Part shown: in pieces, positions 17,601 to 25,995 of the stretch
Numbering within the stretch: position 1 is the stretch's first letter
Layout: each line of letters opens with the position of its first letter
Assembly: GCF_001598555.1 (NCBI RefSeq)
Contig: NZ_BCZE01000058.1
Coordinates: 1 to 53,802, forward strand
Origin: Novosphingobium rosa NBRC 15208
GTDB taxonomy: Bacteria > Pseudomonadota > Alphaproteobacteria > Sphingomonadales > Sphingomonadaceae
Length of the DNA: 53,802 nt
Reading direction: 5' to 3'
Position numbers and translations under genes: made by a program
The notes under the pieces: generated by a model
What the model was told of the DNA's origin: nothing
What the model saw: the letters and a program-made list of their open reading frames with translations, nothing else
The model's database searches: none

Positions 17601-18097
17601 ATGCCGTCGAAGTGCTGGCCATCGGTGATACGCGTCACCGACCATGCCATTTTCTTCATGGCATCGGGCGCCTTGACCCACGGGCCTCCCGTTTCGCTCC
17701 ATCCCGGGGAGGCGGCGATGCCCAGTTCCAGATTCAGCCTGTCGGCATAGGCTGCCGTGTTGCGGAACACCTGCTTCCAGCCAGGGGTCATATAGGGCAG
17801 CCGCTTTGCGACCACTTGGGGTGTGGCATGACCGGCGTCAAAGCTCTGCAGGCCGGCTATGCCGATCCTTTTCATCCAGTCCATGTCCAGGCGCACGCCG
17901 TCCCATGTGATGTTTCCGTTCATCCAGTGCCACCAGACCCGAGGTCGGGCGGCGGGGCCGGGTTGGCTAAAGCCTGCAAGCAAGGGATCCGCCGGGGCGG
18001 GCTTGGAGACATGGTCCTTTCTCTCCCGCGCAAGTGACGGGGAGGTTAGAAAGCTGGCGGCCAGCAAGCCGATCGCAGCGAGTTTGAGCGCGCGCAT
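14630..18097 (-). CDS. GH106 alpha-L-rhamnosidase
   Basis: A 1,155-residue secreted GH106 inverting alpha-L-rhamnosidase. A signal peptide (about residues 1-23) is followed by the typical RPRVWWHWMNGNIT opening. Catalytic candidates are Asp494 and Glu497 in MFDSWEASNENW and Glu635 in ATESLTGG; all three sit exactly nine positions before D503, E506 and E644, the active-site residues I recall for Novosphingobium RHA-P. A beta-sandwich insert lies near residues 240-370 and a galactose-binding-like domain near the C-terminus (GPWTVSFQPGRG to the end). GGGAGAGGG upstream of 18097 is the ribosome site. It removes terminal rhamnose, probably from a flavonoid, saponin or pectin-type substrate, together with the adjoining GH78 and GH3. 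Confidence 0.93.
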   Translation of the reverse strand: MRALKLAAIGLLAASFLTSPSLARERKDHVSKPAPADPLLAGFSQPGPAARPRVWWHWMNGNITWDGVRLDMDWMKRIGIAGLQSFDAGHATPQVVAKRLPYMTPGWKQVFRNTAAYADRLNLELGIAASPGWSETGGPWVKAPDAMKKMAWSVTRITDGQHFDGMLAKPPSATGLFQTSTAGWILGGRAPGQNPPELYVDQKVLAVRIPADIRLPTPVITASSGTLNPDGLSDGDIERSAIDLPAGPQTGDLSWVQFDYGHPVTIRGLTFATSLNSHYYDGLTARKLGVPPLAFRLESSQDGHVWQDTGAQIQGGAPERTISIDSVQARYFRFVSIRQPADPKRRVPRFAQPSAPPPDLVPINELVLRPEATIHSFEDKAAFVTNGDYYGLPSGTAGTQAAIRTVEEIDLTARMKADGHLDWTPPPGNWEILRIGYSLTGAMNRPASPEATGLEVDKLDAAAVKRYMDHYLAMYRDATAGKMGRHGLRAMMFDSWEASNENWTPLILSDFKRLRGYDPTPWLPALAGYVVESPERSDAFLWDWRRTLQQLLKVNHYDQLTAMLHEHGLIRYGEAHEAIYATMGEGMEMKASADVPMGAMWQVEHPGEIEPVYFNDIQESASVAHIYGQNITATESLTGGPRFGSAPWDLKPTADAILLAGSNRFVIHTSTHQPVSKGPGMTLGPGQYFTRNETWAEQAKPWVDYLSRASYLLQQGHAASDLAVFYGEAGPVITAYPDGYPSIPEGYRYDYVNADAILTKLSAASGRLTTASGMDYRALVFGKGTARVSLPVLEKVRDLVAAGATLIAQRPEGSPSLADDPQRVKAVLDELWPGGNGGQTVVQLGKGHVYPLPNVGSDAGPALDSIGLSADFTYAKPQPDSHVMFMHRRLKDGEAYFLSNRIDRTQAISASFRVTGKIPELWDPATGMVQPASYRIAQGRTQVDVPLDRFGSLFVVFRKPATRDAATLPAPVMRAVAQLGGPWTVSFQPGRGAPASTRFDTLSDFRENGDPGIRYFSGIATYTKDVILQQSDLRGGRRLWLDLGQVNDLAEVLINGRTVGTAWKPPYRLDVTPYLALGRNHIAIRAVNLWVNRLIGDVQPGVTHKITFTAADGKVEPGTSPSAAAKELSMPYKPDAPLRPSGLIGPVTIIAEDKP

Positions 18098-18154
18098 TGT
18101 GTTTCCCTCTCCCTTTGCATTCTATGTTGTGCGGGACGTGATGAGATTGCGTCG

Positions 18155-20548
18155 CTATTTCGCGACTGTGACCAGGTTCCGGCCGCTGTGGAGTTTTTGG
18201 CTCGTGCCATGCCACGCGAATGAGCCTGGCAAATCATCTGGCAGAGTGATGTCGAAGATGCGCCGGTCGCCCTGCGTCTCCATGACGACCGAGACTATGC
18301 CGTGAGGCGTGGCCGCGTTGGCCTTGAACTGGTGCAAGGCGCCGGGATGCGGCTCCACACGAACAGAGCCATAGCCGGGCGAGGCCGTCTGAATGCCCGC
18401 GACGATGCCAAGGAGATCGGCTGTCGGGTGCGCGCTCCATGCATGGGTGTCCGAGCGAGTGTTGCCGCGCCGCTCGGGCCATGTCGTGAAGTGCTGGCCC
18501 ATCAGCCCTCGCCATGTGGTGAGCATGGCAGGATAGTGGTCCGCCCATCCCGCATGCTCGACCGCCCGAACCAGATACCAGGCAAAATAATAGCTCGATT
18601 CAAGAATACCGTCTGGCGCCTCGATGCCCTCGGGCCGTATCGTCCTGGTCAGAATGTCTTTCATGTCGCTGCGCGGGGCGACATCGTAGAGCACGGCCAG
18701 GCTGTTGGTATGCTGGCTGAAGACAGTTTTTGACGGATCGTCGGCATAAAGGCGGCGTTGGGCGTCCCAGCATTGGCCGTTGATTGCCTTACGTAGCGCG
18801 CTGGAGCGGCGCTCGTAGTCTGTCGCGACCGCGCCATCGCCAAGCGCGCGTTCAAGGTCTGCGGCCTGGCCCAGGGCGCCCAGATAGACCAGCGATGTCA
18901 TGCAGGATGTCCCGCTGGCCTTATCGAAGGAGGGGAAGGCCTCCCGTGCCATGGTCGGCTCGCCCACCCAATCGACAAAATTCCATTCGGGGTTACGTGT
19001 CAAAAGACCGTTGGCGGCGATATATTTGGCGTACCAGGCAAACACCTTGCGCGTTTTGGGCAGGTTGCGCCGCAGCACCTCGGTGTCTGGCTGTTCCAGC
19101 CAGTAGTCATGCATCATGCCGACCCAGAGCAAGGAAAACGGCGGGATGATGTTGCGCATGACATTGGGGTAGGCGCTTTCGGTGGTGCCATCAGCATATT
19201 GCGAATTGCCGAAAGCATCGATGGCCTGAACAGGGAGCCTGGCATCGCCCGAGACGGCGTAAGCGATCCGGGCCATCAGGCGCGTGTCGCCGGTGTACTG
19301 CAACTGCTCCCAGTAAGAGCTGTCCATGAAGGTCTCGTGAGCGTCGATCCTGGTCGTCCGCCAACCGATGTTCCATATGGCATCGAGGGCGGGATCGTCG
19401 CTGACAAACGAGCCGCGCTTCTCGAACGGATAGCCGGTTTCGCGCAGCGACAGGCTATCAAGGATCAGCGGGGCATCTGTGGTTTTCACCGCGATATCGA
19501 GATAACGCCAGGTGCGCCACCACAGCGGCGCGAAACTTTGCCCGGCGGTGCCGTCCGCAAGATAACGATCGGTCAGTCCCAGCACTTGCCGGTTGCCAAC
19601 CTCGTTGCGATCGCCCTTTTTCTTGTCCGCATCATACAAGGCTTCTGCATAGCGCAGCGTCACCTGCGCCCCTTTCCCGCCCGAGAGCGCTAAAGCGGGA
19701 TATGCTGAAATCATCGTCCCGCGATCGAGCAGGATGTGGACTTCGCTGTGTGCAGGGACCGTCGTCGAGGATTTAGGGAAATTGGTTGCACCGGGCAGAT
19801 CGCTGCGCACCACATGGCCTGCCTCGGCGTTGGAGAACAGCATCTGAGGGAGCTTGTCTTCAACCAGTGTCCAGGGAGATGTCTCACTTGTCGCGAGGGC
19901 GGGGACGGCATTGGTCCACTTGCTTCCGCTTTCGAGAGCCGCCTGCCAGGCCTTGTCCGTTGCAGCCCCATCGACCGTTTCTTGTGAACCCGCAGCGTAG
20001 AAAACCTGTCCTAACTGGTCCTTCAGGGCAAGGAAGCCAGGGGTGAATTGGCGGTCGATAGCCTTGGCAACGCGCCAGCCTGCACCGCTGTCGATGGTGC
20101 CGGCTGTGCCGAGCCCATGGAGCCAAAAGCCTGTTCGCGCGCTGACCTGTGCCAGCGGGCTGGTCTTGTGAAGAATATCGGCGTCCGGCGTGACAGCGTT
20201 CCAGACCTCTGCGGTGATCACATTGTGGCCGCTGGCAAGATAAGGGGCCAGATCGAGGCGTTCATACCGCCAATGGGCAAGATCCCCCCGGGCAGGACCG
20301 GCAGCCACCCGCGCACCGTTGACGTAAAGGACGAAGCGGTTGTCGGCGCTCACTTCAATCGGGAAGCTGGCAGGCATCTGGGTGAGGTCGATGCTGCGCC
20401 GGAAATGCAGCACGACCGGGCTCTGGCCCGCACCGGCCTCCGGATGGGTGATCCATACAGGTTCCGCGTGGAGCGTGGCGCCAACTCCGATGAGCCATGC
20501 CGCGATGATTGAAGAGACGGCTCGGCGCCGCTTGAGCCCGGCGCTCAT
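18155..20548 (-). CDS. GH78 alpha-L-rhamnosidase
   Basis: A 797-residue GH78 enzyme. An N-terminal signal (about residues 1-28) precedes a beta-sandwich domain with the SADNRFVLYVNG motif. The (alpha/alpha)6 barrel begins near residue 380 and holds the catalytic region DSSYWEQLQYTGD, in which Glu414 takes the place of the general acid of the usual family motif; the variant lacks the Cys-Pro and Arg of the commonest form. A C-terminal sandwich (SAHPTADLLGIVAG, YGSVRVEPH) closes the protein. The start overlaps the GH3 stop by ATGA, so the two are coupled. Having two rhamnosidases of different families suggests two linkage types or a stepwise attack on one substrate. Confidence 0.9.
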   Translation of the reverse strand: MSAGLKRRRAVSSIIAAWLIGVGATLHAEPVWITHPEAGAGQSPVVLHFRRSIDLTQMPASFPIEVSADNRFVLYVNGARVAAGPARGDLAHWRYERLDLAPYLASGHNVITAEVWNAVTPDADILHKTSPLAQVSARTGFWLHGLGTAGTIDSGAGWRVAKAIDRQFTPGFLALKDQLGQVFYAAGSQETVDGAATDKAWQAALESGSKWTNAVPALATSETSPWTLVEDKLPQMLFSNAEAGHVVRSDLPGATNFPKSSTTVPAHSEVHILLDRGTMISAYPALALSGGKGAQVTLRYAEALYDADKKKGDRNEVGNRQVLGLTDRYLADGTAGQSFAPLWWRTWRYLDIAVKTTDAPLILDSLSLRETGYPFEKRGSFVSDDPALDAIWNIGWRTTRIDAHETFMDSSYWEQLQYTGDTRLMARIAYAVSGDARLPVQAIDAFGNSQYADGTTESAYPNVMRNIIPPFSLLWVGMMHDYWLEQPDTEVLRRNLPKTRKVFAWYAKYIAANGLLTRNPEWNFVDWVGEPTMAREAFPSFDKASGTSCMTSLVYLGALGQAADLERALGDGAVATDYERRSSALRKAINGQCWDAQRRLYADDPSKTVFSQHTNSLAVLYDVAPRSDMKDILTRTIRPEGIEAPDGILESSYYFAWYLVRAVEHAGWADHYPAMLTTWRGLMGQHFTTWPERRGNTRSDTHAWSAHPTADLLGIVAGIQTASPGYGSVRVEPHPGALHQFKANAATPHGIVSVVMETQGDRRIFDITLPDDLPGSFAWHGTSQKLHSGRNLVTVAK

Positions 20549-22728
20549 CGCAGAACCGAGCTGGTAACCGCTGCGGATGCGGACATCTGGACATTCTGGG
20601 ATGATGCGCCAAGTTCGACGCGGTAAGCGCCAGCACGCACCTTCCAGCCTTTGTCGGGGCTTGACCAGTCAGCCAGCAGCTTGGGATCGACAACAACCGT
20701 CACCTTCCTGCTCTGGCCCGGTGCGAGGGATACGTTACCCCAGCCAATCAGGCGCTTGCCGGCAGTGCCGGCGCGATCCGTGACATAGAGTTGAGGGACA
20801 TCCGATCCGGAACGTTCGCCGATATTCTTGACCGAAAAGTCGATTGTCAGCGTCTTGCCGCCCTTGATGTGCATGTCCGAATAGGCAAAGCGCGTGTAAC
20901 TGAGGCCGAAACCGAAGGGAAACAGCGGCTTGAGTTGTTTGCGATCATACCAGCGATAGCCGACGTCGGAGCCTTCGATGTTGTAGTTGACGTCGAAGGG
21001 CTTGAGGTCATGCGATTGCGATCCCGGTTCGCGCGCCGGATCGGGTGTGTCGTCCACAAGAGGACGTGGCAACTGATCGAGGGACTGCGGGAAGGTGATC
21101 GGCAGTCGCCCGGTCGGCTCCGTGTCGCCCACTAGCATGCCAGCGATCGCTTCGCCGCCGCGCGCACCGGGGTACCAAGCCTCGGCGACGGCAGCGACCT
21201 TGTCGAGCCAGGGCATCAGCACCGGGCCGCCCGTTTCGAGCACGACGATGGTCTTGGGATTGGCAGCGGCAACGGCGGCAATGAGTGCGTCCTGGCCCTG
21301 TGGGAGGTTAAGGTCTCCGGCGTCGAGGCTTTCCGTCGTCCATTGCGTCGCGAAAACGATTACGACATCGGCATTCTTTGCAGTCGCCGCGGCCGCGGTC
21401 GGGCTGAGGCCCGCATCGTAGGTGACATGGCTATCGGAGTTCAGCCTGGCTTTGAGTGCCGTCAACGGCGATGAGGGCTGAACCATCATGTCGCGGCCGC
21501 CCTGAACGGCCAAGCGCAGGGCAGGGCCCCCTTCGGGGGCAACCTGGGACGATCCGCCGCCGGACATGACCCCGATGTTTGCGTAACCACCGATCACGGC
21601 GATACGCTTTGCGCTCTTTGCGAGGGGCAGCACGCCATCGTTCTTGAGCAACACAATGCCTGCCGCCCCGGCATTCTGCGCGATGGCGTTATCGGCTGCT
21701 GTATCAATCGGGTGAATGTGCGGAGGATGATCGAACAGCCCTGAAGCGATCATCGATCGCAGGATGCGCCGCGAGGCATCGCGCACGCGGATCTTGAGCG
21801 CGGGATCTGCGGCAATGGCCTTGGCAAGATCCTGGCGGAAATAGGGACGCGCATCATAATGGTCGCCCGATTCCCGGTCGAGCCCGGTGCGCAGATCGTC
21901 GATGCTGCGCACCGCGCCCCAATCCGACATCACGAAACCGGGATAGCGCCAGTCGCCCTTGAGGACGCCGTTGAGCAGGAAATCGCTCTGGCATGCGTGA
22001 GGACCGTTGTAGCGGTTGTAGGAGCACATGACGGCGCCAGGCTGGCCGCGATCCATCGCGATCCTGAATGCGAGCAGATCGCTGTCGCGGGCTGCCGGTT
22101 CTGCGATCACCGAATTGACGATATGGCGACCGGTCTCTTGCGGATTGACCGCAAAATGCTTGACCGTTGAAATCATGTGGCTGTCCTGGATCGCTCGGAT
22201 CGTCTCGCCCGCCAGTGTTCCTGCCAACAGGGGATCTTCCCCGAGATACTCGAAATTGCGGCCATTGCGAGGCTCACGCGTGAGGTTGACGCCACCTGCG
22301 AGCAGAACATTGAAACCCTTGGCGCGTGCTTCCTGAGCGATCATCGCGCTGCCCCGATAAGCAAAGTCGGGGTTCCATGTCGCGGCCAGTGACATGCCGG
22401 ATGGCAGCGCGGTTGCTCCGTCCTTGCGAAAGCCGTCAACCCAGGCGACGCCAAGACTGGCATCCGTTTCCTGCAGCGCCGGAATGCCAAGGCGGGGAAT
22501 GGGAGGCGTGAAGGAAGCGGATCCGACCGCACCTGGGGACAGAGGCTCCCCGGTGCGGTCAGGGCGCGCAAAATCACTGTAAAGCAGGCGGACGCGCTCG
22601 GCATCGGTCATTTGTGCTTCAAGCGCCGCAGCTTGCTTGTCCGGCGATCCGGCGGGAAGCGAGGGAGCCGCGTGAGCAGCAGTCGTGCACAACAGCATTG
22701 CGACCATGGATCCGCTGAAACTACGCAA
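20545..22728 (-). CDS. GH3 beta-glucosidase, secreted
   Basis: A 727-residue GH3 beta-glycosidase. The start appears to be a TTG at 22728, preceded by AGGAGAGACAA; the next ATG (22707) would cut the signal peptide down to about 13 residues. The N-terminal barrel shows KHFAVN and the nucleophile Asp269 in GFVMSDWGAV; the middle domain contains the GGGSSQV loop, and a fibronectin-III-like domain follows (VPQLYVTD). It would remove glucose exposed by the two rhamnosidases, as in rutinoside, neohesperidoside or steroid glycoside breakdown. First gene of the minus-strand run GH3-GH78-GH106-ceramidase-like-symporter; two operator copies lie upstream at 22784 and 22971. Confidence 0.92.
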   Translation of the reverse strand: MRSFSGSMVAMLLCTTAAHAAPSLPAGSPDKQAAALEAQMTDAERVRLLYSDFARPDRTGEPLSPGAVGSASFTPPIPRLGIPALQETDASLGVAWVDGFRKDGATALPSGMSLAATWNPDFAYRGSAMIAQEARAKGFNVLLAGGVNLTREPRNGRNFEYLGEDPLLAGTLAGETIRAIQDSHMISTVKHFAVNPQETGRHIVNSVIAEPAARDSDLLAFRIAMDRGQPGAVMCSYNRYNGPHACQSDFLLNGVLKGDWRYPGFVMSDWGAVRSIDDLRTGLDRESGDHYDARPYFRQDLAKAIAADPALKIRVRDASRRILRSMIASGLFDHPPHIHPIDTAADNAIAQNAGAAGIVLLKNDGVLPLAKSAKRIAVIGGYANIGVMSGGGSSQVAPEGGPALRLAVQGGRDMMVQPSSPLTALKARLNSDSHVTYDAGLSPTAAAATAKNADVVIVFATQWTTESLDAGDLNLPQGQDALIAAVAAANPKTIVVLETGGPVLMPWLDKVAAVAEAWYPGARGGEAIAGMLVGDTEPTGRLPITFPQSLDQLPRPLVDDTPDPAREPGSQSHDLKPFDVNYNIEGSDVGYRWYDRKQLKPLFPFGFGLSYTRFAYSDMHIKGGKTLTIDFSVKNIGERSGSDVPQLYVTDRAGTAGKRLIGWGNVSLAPGQSRKVTVVVDPKLLADWSSPDKGWKVRAGAYRVELGASSQNVQMSASAAVTSSVLR

Positions 22729-22783
22729 TTGTCTCTCCTGTAAATCGGTTGGTACCCGCTCTCCTGAACGGAGCAGGTGTTTG

Positions 22784-22797
22784 TGATAACGTTGGCA
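22784..22797. promoter_or_regulatory. LacI-type operator copy 1 (TGATAACGTTGGCA)
   Basis: The sequence TGATAACGTTGGCA, followed by G, has a palindromic AACGTT core and is symmetric at 10 of 14 positions (TGxxAACGTTxxCA). It lies 56 bp upstream of the GH3 start codon, in the leader or promoter of the operon. The exact 15-mer occurs five times in the window, always in this locus. Confidence 0.8.
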
Positions 22798-22970
22798 GGC
22801 AGATCGAAAGCCATTGTCCTGCGAGTATCGCTCGCGCTCCGGGACGTGCGGTTATGCGCGTTTCCAGACACGATACCGCCTGGAGGAAAGATTTATAAGA
22901 ATTTGTAAAAAATGACTTTTGTGTAAGTTTCGACTTTCAGTGGGGTCGGCATGCTTGTTAGACGATCTTA

Positions 22971-22984
22971 TGATAACGTTGGCA
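22971..22984. promoter_or_regulatory. LacI-type operator copy 2 (TGATAACGTTGGCA)
   Basis: Second exact copy, 187 bp from copy 1 and 13 bp beyond the esterase stop. Between the two copies lies an AT-rich stretch (about 22885-22930) likely to hold the GH3 promoter, so the pair could support a repression loop. Confidence 0.78.
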
Positions 22985-22996
22985 GATCGGTCAAAT

Positions 22997-24637
22997 CTAA
23001 CGATTGAGCGGAAACTGATCAGCCCCATTCTCGCTTTGCCAGAAGCGCCGTTCGATGCCCTCCGGATCCATCTCGATCCGGCAGGTATCGGAGATGATCA
23101 TAGTGGCGCGCTCCTTGATCGTGAATGCGGGCCATGATGGCTGACCCAAAGCGCCGGGCACGCCGTCGCGCGCAAAGGTCGCCCACATTTCACTCATCGT
23201 CCGGGCGGTTCGCAGACGGGCCGGACTTTGCTCACCCCTGAGATTGGCCGTGTCGAACTTCATTGCAATGTCCGAAGCATGGGGCGAGCCCTGCGGGTAG
23301 TCGGTTCCCTCCACGAACTGTGGCGAGCGATAATCGAGAATATAGGAATAAACGGGTGCAGCATGCTGGGCTGCCTTGGCTTCCGCGATATGAAGCGCAT
23401 GCGCCCGCCATGGTCGTGCAGTGGTGATCGCAAAGAACAGTTGTGACGGTGAGGCAGCCGGCCTTGAGTGCTTGAACGTCTCGATCCAGGCGTCTGTTCG
23501 TGATCCGAGTGTTGGTGACAGACGCGCTTTCAGTCGGGCTTCATCCAATTGAAAAGCTGATCGGTCCAACCGATTGAAAAACACAGTCTCGTCTTTGCAT
23601 CCACCAACGATCAGGGGTTTCGCGCGCGACATTGCCGGAACGGTGTCTGCGAAAGGCTCGGCAGGAAGATAATCACCGTCAACGATAGGCCCGAAGGAAA
23701 TCGGGCGCTCCCCGGCTGGCGTGCCCGGCGGCGGTAACGTACCGGGAGCAAGTGTGTTGGCACCCATTTGGGCCTGTAGCAAAAGCGATGCGGGCATCGT
23801 CAGCAATTGGCGTGGATCGCTTATATCCAAGCGCCGCATAGCCTCACGAGCCAACTGCGTAGCATGGTCAGGGGTGAGGTGACCGGGACCGACAGGGCTC
23901 TCGATCGAGGCTTTGTTGAAGTAACTCGCTGCTGCAGGCATAGTATAGAGACAAGCGGTTTTTCCGCCGCCGCCGCTCTCGCCGAAAATCATCACATTGT
24001 CGGGATCACCGCCAAAGGCGGCTATGTTGCGCTTCACCCAGCTCAGTGCCGCCACCAGATCGGTCAGTCCCTGGTTTCCAGCGTATTCCGGCCCGAGCAG
24101 CCCCCCTAAGTAGAGATAACCCATGATTCCGAGCCGATGGTTCGCCGCGACGACAACGACATCGTGATCTCGCGCAAGGTTGCTACCATCCTGCATGCGC
24201 GCTCCGGCCGACCCGGTCACAAAGCCGCCCCCGTGCTGGTACACCATGACCGGGCGCTTCCTGCCGTCAGTCGCCGGCGTCCAGACATTGAGGAACAGGC
24301 AGTCCTCTGCCATTGTCGGCTCGTCAATGCCCGACGTCTGGTTCGGTGGCTGAATCGAAGGCGGGCCGAGGCGTGAGGCGTCCCGTATGCCAGTCCATGA
24401 GGTGAGGGGAGGGGCGGCTTTGAATCGTTGCTGGCCGGAAACAGACCCGGCGTAGGGAACGCCCTTGAACACTGAAATCCCGGAAGAGCGAACACCGACG
24501 AGGCGGCCCTCCGCTGTTTCCACGACATCGCTGCTCGTCTGAGCGGCATGGGTATGAAAGGCTGGAAGCAAAGCGGGAATGAGCAGACCGCTCGTACCCA
24601 GAAGCTTGCGCCTGTCGAAGTACAGGATGCTTGTCAT
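22997..24637 (-). CDS. Type-B carboxylesterase
   Basis: A 546-residue carboxylesterase of the acetylcholinesterase/pNB-esterase fold. The ATG at 24637 is chosen because GAGAGGA precedes it at a good distance and it opens an export signal (FDRRKLLGTSG) with an arginine pair, pointing to Tat export. The nucleophile Ser221 is in GESGGGG (family GESAG), the oxyanion region is QHGGGF, and EDCLFLNVW is the family's second signature. In this locus it may remove acyl groups (acetyl, feruloyl, p-coumaroyl) from acylated rhamnosides. It is separated from GH3 by 268 bp carrying two operators and from the regulator gene by about 300 bp, so it likely has its own promoter. Confidence 0.9.
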   Translation of the reverse strand: MTSILYFDRRKLLGTSGLLIPALLPAFHTHAAQTSSDVVETAEGRLVGVRSSGISVFKGVPYAGSVSGQQRFKAAPPLTSWTGIRDASRLGPPSIQPPNQTSGIDEPTMAEDCLFLNVWTPATDGRKRPVMVYQHGGGFVTGSAGARMQDGSNLARDHDVVVVAANHRLGIMGYLYLGGLLGPEYAGNQGLTDLVAALSWVKRNIAAFGGDPDNVMIFGESGGGGKTACLYTMPAAASYFNKASIESPVGPGHLTPDHATQLAREAMRRLDISDPRQLLTMPASLLLQAQMGANTLAPGTLPPPGTPAGERPISFGPIVDGDYLPAEPFADTVPAMSRAKPLIVGGCKDETVFFNRLDRSAFQLDEARLKARLSPTLGSRTDAWIETFKHSRPAASPSQLFFAITTARPWRAHALHIAEAKAAQHAAPVYSYILDYRSPQFVEGTDYPQGSPHASDIAMKFDTANLRGEQSPARLRTARTMSEMWATFARDGVPGALGQPSWPAFTIKERATMIISDTCRIEMDPEGIERRFWQSENGADQFPLNR

Positions 24638-24936
24638 GACGCTGTCCTCTCTGGCTTGCCTGACAAGGCCATTCATTTGTCCCATATGTTATTTATCGAT
24701 CCCATTTATTGCAATGGAGATCCGTCAGTCACATAAAAATTTCCTGCAGATGTGACGTAAGTGTCTTGGAAAAAATGGAATTATAGAATTTTCATGCCGG
24801 GGCGTGGTGCGACTGGGATCCACGTTGCAAGGATCATGCAAGGGATGCATGCTCACCCAACAAGAATGGGTGGCCGCCGGATCAGGCTATGGTCAGTCGA
24901 TTCGACGGCTTCGCCAGTGCGGCCAGGCTGAGCGTG
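24638..24936 (-). promoter_or_regulatory. Esterase promoter region
   Basis: Intergenic stretch between the lacI-like gene and the esterase. On the minus strand TTGCAA (24714-24709) and TAACAT (24691-24686) are 17 bp apart, a fair sigma-70 promoter about 48 nt before the start codon. Upstream of it an inverted repeat GTCACAT (24728-24734) / ATGTGAC (24750-24756) is a candidate activator site. The TGATAACGTTGGCA operator is not present here. Confidence 0.38.
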
Positions 24937-25995
24937 TCAGAGGTCAGGGGGGCGTGTCGTCGAGGCCCGCTTGATGAGGGTGAAGTCGAAGCCGATCGCC
25001 TTCCTTTGCTTGGAGGAAAGCAGCTGTTCGACCGCGCATCGTGCCATTTCGGTAAGAGGCTGTCTCACCGTGGTCAACGGTGGCCAGATGTGGCGAGAGA
25101 TAGGGCTGTCATCAAATCCGCACACTGACAGATCCCTGGGTGTTATCATGCCCAGCTCGCCCGCTGCGGCGATTGCGCCCGCTGCCATGAGGTCATTGGA
25201 GGCGAAGATCGCCGTCGGACGTCTTGGGCCAGAGAGCATGGCTTGGGCAGCCCGGACGCCTGAATCGTAACTGTAATCCCCCTGGCCCACGACGATATCG
25301 GAACGCTGCAACCCGCATTCATCGACCGAATCCCAAAAAGCCTGAAGGCGGTTTTGGGCTGATGCGTGATCTGGGTGACCGGCGACAAAACCCAAACGCC
25401 GGTGGCCGAGTTCCACGAGGTGGTGCACCATTTCCCCGGTGGCGGCCGCATCGTCCATAGTCATTGCGGATGATCGGTCTTGCTGGCGGGCAGGAGCAAG
25501 TCGGGTGTAACGGATCCCGCATTCGTCGAGTGCGTCGAGTAGAAAGTCGTTATCGCATAACGGAGGCAGGAGCACGGCTACATCGACTCGGAGAGCTTTG
25601 ACGGCTTGGCGGATGCCTGCTTGGGATGCCAAGGCCTGGGGGCCGAGTTCCTCGACGACGAGTTGATAACCGAAGCCCCGACACGCTTCCAGAGCTGCCA
25701 GCTGAATATCGAACAGGTAATTTGCGCTCAGTCTCTGGAATATCAGGCCGACCGCGTAGGTTCGCGCACTGGGAAGGGCTCTGGCCGCAGCGCTCGGCAC
25801 AAAGGCCATTCGGTCGATGACCTGCTGCACGCGTGCCCGCATTTTTTCACCGACATATTTCTCACCATTGAGAACACGCGATACCGTTCTGATCGATACC
25901 TCGGCCTCTCGAGCAACATCGACGATTGTAACGTGAGGCTCGACCGGCGCAAAATCGCCGGCTGCCTCGGGAACCTCTGCGATACGATCCGACAT
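24937..25995 (-). CDS. LacI-family transcriptional regulator of the rhamnoside locus
   Basis: A 352-residue LacI/GalR regulator. The N-terminal helix-turn-helix spans about residues 22-48 (VTIVDVAREAEVSIRTVSRVLNG in the family pattern), followed by the hinge helix near residues 60-75, and a periplasmic-binding-protein-like sensor domain (GLIFQRLSANY, ASNDLMAAGA, GFDDSPIS). LacI members commonly bind palindromes centred on CG, and five copies of TGATAACGTTGGCA flank genes on both sides of it, so I infer it binds these and is released by a rhamnose-containing inducer. It does not belong to the AraC-type RhaS/RhaR regulators of enteric bacteria. Its promoter may be the TATAAT on the minus strand at 26204-26199. 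Confidence 0.92.
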   Translation of the reverse strand: MSDRIAEVPEAAGDFAPVEPHVTIVDVAREAEVSIRTVSRVLNGEKYVGEKMRARVQQVIDRMAFVPSAAARALPSARTYAVGLIFQRLSANYLFDIQLAALEACRGFGYQLVVEELGPQALASQAGIRQAVKALRVDVAVLLPPLCDNDFLLDALDECGIRYTRLAPARQQDRSSAMTMDDAAATGEMVHHLVELGHRRLGFVAGHPDHASAQNRLQAFWDSVDECGLQRSDIVVGQGDYSYDSGVRAAQAMLSGPRRPTAIFASNDLMAAGAIAAAGELGMITPRDLSVCGFDDSPISRHIWPPLTTVRQPLTEMARCAVEQLLSSKQRKAIGFDFTLIKRASTTRPPDL

